This document shows positions 14,025 to 19,713 of a DNA stretch of 19,713 bases, piece after piece; the stretch's first letter is position 1, and the number at the start of each line of letters is the position of its first letter. The position numbers and the translations under genes are program-made. The notes beneath the pieces are model-generated. The model was given only the letters and a program-made list of their open reading frames with translations, was not told where the DNA came from and made no database searches. Source of the DNA: JBAROU01 sp049642385 (GTDB lineage Bacteria > Chloroflexota > Dehalococcoidia > DSTF01 > RBG-16-68-14); contig JBAROU010000094.1 of assembly GCA_049642385.1 (NCBI GenBank), positions 1-19,713 on the forward strand. Direction: 5' to 3'.

Positions 14025-14146
14025 CACCTCGGTGACTAGAGCGAGGCGGACCCACCCGTTCCCAGCCCGAACCAGGAAGTGAAACGCCTCAGCGCCGACG
14101 ATACTTGGGGGGCAACTCTCTGGGAAAATAGGCCGTCGCCGGGGTG
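14025..14146 (+). rRNA. rrf: 5S ribosomal RNA
   Basis: The stretch reads as a bacterial 5S rRNA. CCCGTTCCCAGCCCGAACCA (14054-14073) is the conserved helix III region, CAGCGCCGACGATACTTGGG (14090-14109) covers the loop A and helix IV region, and TGGGAAAATAGG (14121-14132) is the loop E and helix IV return strand. The ends pair as helix I: CACCTCGG (14025-14032) with CCGGGGTG (14139-14146), with one U:G pair. The 122-nt length is normal, and a run of five T follows directly (14147-14151). No 16S, 23S or tRNA gene lies nearby. It was not in any coding frame of note. End points are set from helix I and may be off by one or two bases. Confidence 0.93.
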
Positions 14147-14171
14147 TTTTTCTGTCTACGAGGCGGCCTCG
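14147..14171 (+). terminator. Probable termination region of the 5S gene
   Basis: Five T directly after helix I of the 5S, then CTGTCTA and a small inverted repeat CGAGG-cgg-CCTCG (14159-14171). The 5S helix I with the T run may itself act as terminator. The leuS gene ends facing it at 14207. Confidence 0.4.
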
Positions 14172-14206
14172 AGCGCCGTGGTCCGGCTCTTGCCCTGTTT
14201 CGCGCG

Positions 14207-16630
14207 TTACTTCTTGTCGGAGACGACGAAGTTGACCAGCCGATCCGGCACGTAAATTGTCTTCACGATCGCTCTCCCGTCCAAGTGCCGCTCGATGCGC
14301 GGTAGGGCCTGTGCACGTTCGACGACGACGCCCTGCGCGCTGCCGGCCTCTACCTCGATCACGTCGCGCGTCTTGCCGTTGATCTGCACGGCTACCGAGA
14401 CCTCGGTCGCGGTGGCCAGCGTCTCGTCGACCTGGGGCCAGCGCTGCTGGTGAATCGAGTACTCGCCGCCGATCTGCTCCCACAGCTCCTCGGTGATGTA
14501 CGGCGTGAGCGGCGCGAGCAGCACCAGCAACGTCCGCAGCTCGTCCGCGACGAGCGCCGGTCGACGTTGGAGGTTATTGCCGTACTCCATCAGCGTCGCG
14601 AATGCGGTGTTGAACTTCAAGCCGCCGATATCATCGCCGACCTTCTTGATGGTGCGATGCATGACCTGCTGCGCTTCGAGCGGGAACTCACCATTGCTCG
14701 CATCCTGACCGCGGTAACGTTGTACCAGGTCCCACACCCGGTGCATGAAACGATATGAGCCTTCGATGCCTTCGTCCGAGAAGTCGCCGCCCTCCTCGTA
14801 GCGGCCGGAGAACATCAGGTACGCCCGCAGCGTGTCGGCGCCATGCGACTCGAAGAATTGGTCCGGGTTGACGATGTTGCCGCGCGACTTGCTGATCTTG
14901 CTGCCGCGGAGGATGAGCATGCCATGCGCGCGAAAGCGCTCGAACGGCTCTTCGAACTTCACGTGGCCCATGTCGTGCAGCGCCATGGCGACGAAGCGCG
15001 AGTAGAGCAGGTGAAGGACGGAGTGCTCCTTTCCACCGATGTAGTTAGTGACCGGCAGCCACTTCTCCGTCAGCTCCGCGTCGAACGGCCGATCATCGAA
15101 CTCGATGGACGGATAGCGCAGGTAGTACCAGGACGAGTCGAGGAACGTATCGCTCACGTCCGTCTCGCGGCGCGCGGCGCGCCCGCATGTTGGGCAGGTC
15201 GCCTTGTAAAACGATTCGACGGCGGCGAGCGGCGACTGATCGGTGCCGGTGGGGCGGAACTCCTCGACGTAGGGTAGGACGACTGGGAGCTGGTCTTCCG
15301 GCACGGCGACCGGCCCGCACTCGTCGCAATGGACGATTGGGATCGGCGTGCCCCAGTAGCGCTGGCGTGAGATGAGCCAGTCGCGCAATCGATACGTGAC
15401 GCGCCGTTGGCCCGTGCCTTCGCGCTCTAGCTTGGCGATGATCGCGTCGAACGCGGCGTTGCTCTCGATCCCATCGAACTCGCCCGAGTTGACGATCGTG
15501 CCGGGCTCGGTGTACGCCTCGCGCAGCTCGCCGCCGGACCATTCGGGCGGCGCGACGACAACCTTAATCGGCAGGTCGTACTGCTTTGCGAAATCAAAGT
15601 CGCGCGCATCGTGCGCAGGTACCGCCATAATCGCACCGGTGCCGACGCTGGCGAGCACGTAGTCGCCCACCCAGACCGGCACTCGCTCGCCGCTGAGCGA
15701 GTGGATCGCAAAGGCGCCGGTGAAGACGCCGGTGCGTTTCATCGCCTGGCGATCCACGGCGGTCTTGTGCTGCGCCTGTGCGACGTACTGTTCGACCGCG
15801 TCACGCTGCTCGGGCGTGGTGATCTCCTTTACGAGCGGATGCTCGGGCGCAAGCACCATGAACGTGACGCCGAAGATCGTGTCAGGGCGCGTCGTGAAGA
15901 ACGTGATCGACTCGTCGTGTTCGTCGAGGCGAAAACTCGTCTCCAGACCTTCGCTGCGACCGATCCAGTTGCGCTGCGCGGTCTTCACCACCTCTGACCA
16001 GTCGATCCAGTCAAGGTTCTTGAGCAGACGCTCGGTGTAGTTCGTAATTTTGAGGAACCACTGCTCCAGCTCTCGATGGGTGATCCCGGTCGAGCAACGT
16101 TCGCACTGTCCAGCGATCACCTGTTCATCGGCGAGCACGGTCTTGCAGGAGGGGCACCAGTTGACCGAAGCGGGTCGCTTCTCAGCAAGGCCGTGCTTGA
16201 AGAGCTGGACGAACACCCACTGTGTCCAGCGATAGTACGCGGGATCCGTTGTATCGACTTCGTGACTCCAGGCGATGCGTGTGCCGAGGGCCTGCATCTG
16301 CTGCCGGAAGCGAGCGATGTTGTTCGGGATGAGCGTCATCGGGTGGATGTTTTGCTTGAGCGCGAAGTTTTCGCTGTGGATGCCGAAGGCGTCGTAGCCG
16401 AAGGGCTCGAAGACGTCGTGCCCCTGCATGGCCATGTAACGGCCGAAGATGTCCACGCCGGTGAAGGCGAAAACGTTGCCGATGTGAAGCCCCTCCGCTG
16501 ACGGGTAGGGGAACATCATCAGGTTGTAGAACGGCTGCTTGGCCGCGCGGACGTCGATCTCGTAGATGCCCGTGTCAGCCCAACGCTGGCGCCACTTCGC
16601 TTCGATGGCTCGGTGATCGTAACGTGCCAT
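14207..16630 (-). CDS. leuS: Leucyl-tRNA synthetase
   Basis: This 807-residue class I synthetase charges tRNA-Leu in the cytoplasm. The HIGH motif is HIGN at 49-52 after PYPSAEGL, and the KMSKS motif is KISKS at 578-582 after RGS. Two zinc sites are seen: Cys159/162/176/179 and Cys435/438/479/482. The CP1 editing domain has FFTTRPDTIFG (244-254) and GAIMAVPAHDARDFDFA (332-348), including the conserved Asp that positions mischarged amino acids. The C-terminal anticodon-binding region and the small C-terminal extension ending VSDKK are complete. Length is at the short end for bacterial LeuRS (about 800-880). The ATG at 16630 is preceded by a separate promoter. Confidence 0.96.
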   Translation of the reverse strand: MARYDHRAIEAKWRQRWADTGIYEIDVRAAKQPFYNLMMFPYPSAEGLHIGNVFAFTGVDIFGRYMAMQGHDVFEPFGYDAFGIHSENFALKQNIHPMTLIPNNIARFRQQMQALGTRIAWSHEVDTTDPAYYRWTQWVFVQLFKHGLAEKRPASVNWCPSCKTVLADEQVIAGQCERCSTGITHRELEQWFLKITNYTERLLKNLDWIDWSEVVKTAQRNWIGRSEGLETSFRLDEHDESITFFTTRPDTIFGVTFMVLAPEHPLVKEITTPEQRDAVEQYVAQAQHKTAVDRQAMKRTGVFTGAFAIHSLSGERVPVWVGDYVLASVGTGAIMAVPAHDARDFDFAKQYDLPIKVVVAPPEWSGGELREAYTEPGTIVNSGEFDGIESNAAFDAIIAKLEREGTGQRRVTYRLRDWLISRQRYWGTPIPIVHCDECGPVAVPEDQLPVVLPYVEEFRPTGTDQSPLAAVESFYKATCPTCGRAARRETDVSDTFLDSSWYYLRYPSIEFDDRPFDAELTEKWLPVTNYIGGKEHSVLHLLYSRFVAMALHDMGHVKFEEPFERFRAHGMLILRGSKISKSRGNIVNPDQFFESHGADTLRAYLMFSGRYEEGGDFSDEGIEGSYRFMHRVWDLVQRYRGQDASNGEFPLEAQQVMHRTIKKVGDDIGGLKFNTAFATLMEYGNNLQRRPALVADELRTLLVLLAPLTPYITEELWEQIGGEYSIHQQRWPQVDETLATATEVSVAVQINGKTRDVIEVEAGSAQGVVVERAQALPRIERHLDGRAIVKTIYVPDRLVNFVVSDKK

Positions 16631-16666
16631 GTTCCCGTTTGCTCCCTATCTGTCAGTCGATAGCTC

Positions 16667-16696
16667 AGTATGGTGAGCGCTGGTGAGACGTGTCAA
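16667..16696 (-). promoter_or_regulatory. Promoter for leuS
   Basis: On the minus strand TTGACA (16696-16691), an 18-bp spacer and CATACT (16672-16667) lie 36 bp upstream of the leuS ATG, in the 120-bp gap after the winged-helix regulator. I see no T-box specifier or antiterminator sequence in the short leader. Confidence 0.5.
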
Positions 16697-16750
16697 ATGG
16701 GAGCGCGTGGTGGTGGAGTGAGTGCTGCGAGCGCGCCTGGCGTATGCGGC

Positions 16751-17068
16751 TTATTGCCGGGGAGCGCGCCCGAACGCCTTTAGGAGATCGCCGATTTCTG
16801 TATCGCTTGTGAGTGGATGGCGCATGTTAGCCGAGGGCTCGATCCCGTAGTTGTTGCGCCGGCCAACCCGGTGCACCTTGAGCATTCCCGCCTGGCGCAG
16901 GTCCCTCAAAGCATGAAGGATGGTGCTCCGGCTTAGGCCCGTTTTCTCGCAGATTTCTGGTACCGAGAGATCACCGAAGCGAGCCACGGTGACGAGCGTT
17001 AGACCATGGCTGCTAAGGATGGTCCACGGCCGCTTTTTCTTGACCAATAAGGCGTTCCCCTCGCTCAC
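16751..17068 (-). CDS. Winged helix-turn-helix transcriptional regulator
   Basis: From GTG 17068 this is a 105-residue protein. It begins with PWTILSSHGLTLVTVARFGDL, then LSVPEICEKTGLSRSTILHALRDLRQAGMLKV as the helix-turn-helix and recognition helix, then VGRRNNYGI as the wing and HPLTSDTEIGDLLKAF as a C-terminal helix. This matches a common family of small MarR/ArsR-like regulators with unknown effectors. The frame is open to a TTG at 17131, but that TTG is the first base of a TTGACA -35 box, so the protein must start downstream; GTG 17068 or TTG 17080 are the candidates and neither has a good ribosome binding site. It lies between accB and leuS, whose own promoters suggest independent units. 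Confidence 0.75.
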   Translation of the reverse strand: MSEGNALLVKKKRPWTILSSHGLTLVTVARFGDLSVPEICEKTGLSRSTILHALRDLRQAGMLKVHRVGRRNNYGIEPSANMRHPLTSDTEIGDLLKAFGRAPRQ

Positions 17069-17102
17069 CAGTGCGCCCAAGGTGGCGCCAATAATACGGA
17101 TA

Positions 17103-17131
17103 ACTATAGAAGCCGCTGCTGGATCTGTCAA
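17103..17131 (-). promoter_or_regulatory. Near-consensus promoter for the winged-helix regulator
   Basis: TTGACA (17131-17126), a 17-bp spacer and TATAGT (17108-17103) on the minus strand. The expected transcription start is near 17096. It is one of the two best promoter matches in the window. Confidence 0.75.
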
Positions 17132-17137
17132 CCGGCG

Positions 17138-17161
17138 CGGTGTTCAGCGGGAACAACACCG
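17138..17161. repeat. Inverted repeat between accB and the regulator promoter
   Basis: CGGTGTT (17138-17144) and AACACCG (17155-17161) flank a 10-nt loop. An overlapping inner pair TGTTC/GAACA (17141-17145, 17151-17155) is an alternative. It lies 7 bp upstream of the regulator's -35 box and 48 bp after the accB stop, so it may be an operator for the regulator or a terminator for accB. Confidence 0.5.
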
Positions 17162-17208
17162 TGGGACAGGCATGATCGGCGTGCGTGGCGCAATATGGTG
17201 GTCCGGGT

Positions 17209-17727
17209 TTAGAGCACGACGAGCAGCGGGGCTCCTTGATCCACCCGCTGACCGACGGTGGCGTAGACGGCCTTAACCGTGCCTGCGCGCCGTGCGTGCA
17301 GGTCGTTCTGCATCTTCATCGCCTCGATCACCATGACGACCTGGCCCGCCTCGACCTCGTCGTCCGCCTGCACGAGGATCTCCTGCACCACGCCGGACAT
17401 GGGCGACGTGAGTACCCATTCACCGCCTTCGGTGAGCGCTTCCATCTCCTCGGGGCCGCCGGCGCGCCGGCCATGGGTCGGGCCGGGCGTAGTGACGACG
17501 AACATGCGGGAGCCGATGACGATGCGGTAGCCGTGGGGCCTCTCCTCCGCGAAGACATCCATTGGACGGTGATCGAGCAGCAGCGAGTAACGCGCGCCCT
17601 CGCCCACGCGCTCCAGTTCGATGGGGTGCCACTCGTCACCCAGGCGCACTCGGTACGTGCCGTTGTGCTCCTCGACCTCGAGCTCGTGCTCTTCGTCGCC
17701 CAGTCTCAGCTTGTAGGTCGAAGCCAT
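17209..17727 (-). CDS. accB: Biotin carboxyl carrier protein of an acyl-CoA carboxylase
   Basis: This 172-residue protein ends in a biotinyl domain with TSPMSGVVQEILV (107-119) and EAMKMQNDL (135-143). Lys138 of the MKM motif is the biotinylation site. The first 80 residues form a beta-rich domain of the kind found in the biotin carboxyl carrier part of propionyl- and methylcrotonyl-CoA carboxylases, and a Gly/Pro-rich linker (about 80-100) separates the two. It carries CO2 from the biotin carboxylase to a carboxyltransferase. The start lies 3 bp after the accC stop (TAGCGGATG), so it is translated from the same message. The carboxyltransferase is absent from the window, so acetyl-, propionyl- or another acyl-CoA cannot be chosen; accB is used as a general symbol. 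Confidence 0.88.
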   Translation of the reverse strand: MASTYKLRLGDEEHELEVEEHNGTYRVRLGDEWHPIELERVGEGARYSLLLDHRPMDVFAEERPHGYRIVIGSRMFVVTTPGPTHGRRAGGPEEMEALTEGGEWVLTSPMSGVVQEILVQADDEVEAGQVVMVIEAMKMQNDLHARRAGTVKAVYATVGQRVDQGAPLLVVL

Positions 17728-17730
17728 CCG

Positions 17731-19251
17731 CTACTGCCACCGTCGCTGCGCGTGCTGGCGGGTTGCCAGCATTCGCTCCCGTCCGGCTGCGCGCCAGCCA
17801 CCGCTTGCGCCACTGGTCGATTCGATCGCCAGGGGGCGGCGCTTCTTCAGGTGCGCCAGCACTGCCGCGACGAGCAGCGCCGTCCGTTCGTCCGGGTGGC
17901 CGTCGAGCGAGGCCATGGTGAACTCCTGCTCCAGGAACCCGGTGTGAAACTGGCCTTTCAGGAAACGCTTGTCGTTCAGGAGCTGGAGGTGGAACGGAAT
18001 GTTCGTCTGGATGCCGACGACCACATACTCGTTCAGGGCGCGGATCATGCGCTGGATGGCGTCGTCGCGGGTGGGGCCCCAACAGATCACCTTGGCGAGC
18101 ATCGGGTCGTAGTGGTAGGGCACCTCGACGCCACTAAAGAGCGAGCTATCGACGCGGACGCCGGGACCGGAGGGCTCCTCGACCCAGTCGATCCGGCCGA
18201 GCGACGGCAGGACGTTGTTGTACGGGTCTTCAGCCGATATGCGGCACTCGATCGCGTGGCCCTGGGGCTGAATGTCGTCCTGGCTGTAAGACAGGGCTTC
18301 GCCAGCGGCGACCCGGAGCTGATCAGCGACCAGGTCGCGGCCGATGCAGAGTTCGGTGACAGGGTGCTCCACCTGGAGGCGCGTGTTCACCTCCAGGAAA
18401 TAGAAGCTGCCTTCTGTATCGAGCAGGAACTCCACCGTCCCGGCGTTCTCGTAACCTGCTGCCTTGGCGCCAGAAGCCGCGGCTGTCCACAACTGCTCGC
18501 GCAGCTTAGCGTCGATGGCGACGGACGGGGTCTCTTCGATCAGCTTCTGGTGGCGGCGCTGGATCGAGCATTCGCGTTCGCCCAGTGCGACGGTATTGCC
18601 CGTGCCATCCGCGATGATCTGCACCTCGACGTGGCGTACGGGCGAGAGGTACTTCTCGACGTACACTCCGCCGTGCCCGAAGGCGGCAGCGGCTTCGTTC
18701 GAGGCGGCGCGGACGGCGTTTGCCATGTCGTCTGCGCTAGCGACAACGCGGATGCCCTTGCCGCCGCCGCCGGCGGCAGCCTTGATCACAACTGGATAGC
18801 CGATCTGGTCCGCGACCCGTATTGCTTCGTCCGGTTCGACCTCGCCGTCAGTGCCGGGAACGACGGGCACGCCTGCTTCCCGCATGCGCTTCCGGGCAGC
18901 GACTTTGTCGCCGAGGAGGCGCATTACTTCGGGAGAGGGACCGATGAAGACCTTACGTGCCTTAGCGATCGCCTCGGCGAACTGGGCGTTCTCGGCCAGG
19001 AAGCCGTAACCAGGGTGGATCGCGTCCACCTTCGCGTCCCGCGCGATCTTGACGATCTTCTGGATGTTCAGGTAGCTCTCGAGCGGCGGCCCAGCGCCCA
19101 GCAGGTACGCCTCGTCGGCATAGCGTGTGTGCAGTGCGTTACGGTCGACGTCCGAGTAGACCGCGACTGTGGCGATGCCGAGCTCGCGGCACGTGCGCAT
19201 AACGCGCAGGGCGATCTCGCCGCGGTTAGCGATGAGGACTTTTTTGAACAC
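17731..19251 (-). CDS. accC: Biotin carboxylase subunit of an acyl-CoA carboxylase
   Basis: This 506-residue enzyme has the ATP-grasp layout of biotin carboxylases: ANRGEIALRV (8-17), HPGYGFLAEN (79-88), the glycine-rich ATP lid AAAGGGGKGIRVV (158-170), ECSIQRRHQKLIEE (227-240) and FLEVNTRLQVEHPVTE (285-300) with catalytic Glu and Arg residues. It carboxylates biotin on the carrier protein using ATP and bicarbonate. The C-terminal 50 residues beyond the usual 450-residue core are Arg/Ala-rich and not typical. The start is GTG (19251), confirmed by the family's conserved N-terminus FKKVLIANRGE. The first codons run through six A residues. It follows the PII-like gene by 54 bp and precedes accB by 3 bp. 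Confidence 0.92.
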   Translation of the reverse strand: MFKKVLIANRGEIALRVMRTCRELGIATVAVYSDVDRNALHTRYADEAYLLGAGPPLESYLNIQKIVKIARDAKVDAIHPGYGFLAENAQFAEAIAKARKVFIGPSPEVMRLLGDKVAARKRMREAGVPVVPGTDGEVEPDEAIRVADQIGYPVVIKAAAGGGGKGIRVVASADDMANAVRAASNEAAAAFGHGGVYVEKYLSPVRHVEVQIIADGTGNTVALGERECSIQRRHQKLIEETPSVAIDAKLREQLWTAAASGAKAAGYENAGTVEFLLDTEGSFYFLEVNTRLQVEHPVTELCIGRDLVADQLRVAAGEALSYSQDDIQPQGHAIECRISAEDPYNNVLPSLGRIDWVEEPSGPGVRVDSSLFSGVEVPYHYDPMLAKVICWGPTRDDAIQRMIRALNEYVVVGIQTNIPFHLQLLNDKRFLKGQFHTGFLEQEFTMASLDGHPDERTALLVAAVLAHLKKRRPLAIESTSGASGGWRAAGRERMLATRQHAQRRWQ

Positions 19252-19305
19252 AGCGAATCAGGTCAACCGAAGGTAGCATGCGGGTTGAGCGGCGGCAAGC
19301 GCGGC

Positions 19306-19650
19306 TCAGGGCCGCCGTCCCCGTACGTGCGAGACAGGAAACGCGAAGATGATCCCCGTGTTCGGCTGGGAGAGGTCGCCGAGTACCTCCTCCGTCGCTT
19401 CGAGGATGGGTTCAACGTACTCGTCGTCCACGAGCGAGAAGATCGTCTTGCTTGGTTCGTCGTCGGAGCGCAAGAGATCGCGTAGGGTGGGGATCAGGGG
19501 GAGATCGTCTCGACCGCGCTTCTCTTCGAGCTGTTGTGAGCCGACGCTATCGAGGATGGTCGCGGAGGTTGCGCCAGCCTCCAGCCAGGCCTTGAGGAGC
19601 CTGTCGAAGCGCGTGATGTCGTGCATGACGAGAAGTACGACGCTAGGCAT
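19306..19650 (-). CDS. PII/CutA-like small protein (ferredoxin-like fold)
   Basis: This 114-residue protein begins VVLLVMHDITRFDRLLKAWLEAGATSATILDSVG, then DDLPLIPTLRDLL, TIFSLVDDEYVEPILEATEEVLGDL and NTGIIFAFPVSHVRG. The strand-helix-strand order with a VDDE-x-V-helix and a final NTGI-F-FPV strand matches the PII/CutA trimeric ferredoxin-like proteins. The classical PII T-loop tyrosine and GRG motifs are not present, so it is not canonical GlnB. Canonical PII proteins bind the biotin carboxyl carrier protein in some bacteria, which makes its position ahead of accC and accB notable. AAAGGAGG on the minus strand lies 6 nt before the ATG. No other domain is present; the ligand is unknown. Confidence 0.65.
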   Translation of the reverse strand: MPSVVLLVMHDITRFDRLLKAWLEAGATSATILDSVGSQQLEEKRGRDDLPLIPTLRDLLRSDDEPSKTIFSLVDDEYVEPILEATEEVLGDLSQPNTGIIFAFPVSHVRGRRP

Positions 19651-19713
19651 ACTCGGCCTCCTTTGACGTTGCGAATACGAATCGTAGCAGAAGCGGCGTG
19701 AGGAGCGTCGTGA

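Noticed and set aside
16631..16750. Possible T-box leader for leuS
   Set aside because: The transcript leader is only about 30-40 nt after the predicted promoter, with no T-box sequence or terminator/antiterminator pair.
17185..19485. 766-codon open frame on the + strand
   Set aside because: It lies opposite accC and accB, which have unmistakable conserved motifs. Its translation has no recognisable domain; long antisense frames are expected in GC-rich coding sequence.

Overview
The window is about 19.7 kb of GC-rich bacterial DNA, densely packed with chromosomal housekeeping and metabolic genes on both strands. Nothing in it is recognisably a phage, plasmid, transposon or CRISPR array. The gene mix (Bacillus-type acetyl-CoA synthetase, split biotin carboxylase and carrier protein, 807-residue bacterial leucyl-tRNA synthetase, TMEM175-like channel, Tat-dependent Kelch lipoprotein) and the lack of rRNA operon linkage fit a free-living, high-GC bacterium. 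A Chloroflexota lineage is my best guess, but this is inference from gene content and not from a marker phylogeny. Promoters look sigma-70-like: four strong matches (2552-2580, 3577-3605, 7882-7910, 17103-17131) and one moderate one (13985-14013) all have a spacer of exactly 17 bp.

Layout. 1-2555 (+): the 3' end of a BNR-repeat protein overlaps a MoaD/ThiS-like small protein by 4 bp, followed by a YHS-domain protein, a DinB-like protein and a D-2-hydroxyacid dehydrogenase. 2552-2888: a promoter overlapping the dehydrogenase stop codon starts a leader of about 300 nt that is full of hairpins and carries a 14-codon ORF with a strong Shine-Dalgarno sequence. It precedes an orotate phosphoribosyltransferase-like gene (2889-3548). 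A small secreted lipoprotein with its own promoter follows and ends at a strong terminator hairpin. 4265-9293 (-): a GT-C-type membrane glycosyltransferase, acetyl-CoA synthetase, TMEM175-like channel and Kelch lipoprotein, read right to left. 9439-13981 (+): a rhodanese with its own promoter and terminator, then a tightly spaced run of DegT aminotransferase, neutral-ceramidase-like hydrolase, HNH nuclease and PIG-L deacetylase. 14025-14146 (+): a solitary 5S rRNA gene. 14207-19650 (-): a PII-like protein, biotin carboxylase, biotin carrier protein, winged-helix regulator and leucyl-tRNA synthetase, read right to left.

How the genes fit together. The accC/accB pair supplies two parts of a biotin-dependent acyl-CoA carboxylase; the carboxyltransferase is not in the window. 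The acetyl-CoA synthetase supplies acetyl-CoA. The aminotransferase, ceramidase-like hydrolase and PIG-L deacetylase look like parts of one pathway acting on an amino sugar, aminocyclitol or amide-linked conjugate, but the substrate cannot be read from sequence. The features most worth a second look are the structured leader with its upstream ORF ahead of an OPRT-like protein that lacks the usual catalytic-loop lysines, the isolated 5S gene, and the HNH nuclease embedded in a metabolic operon.
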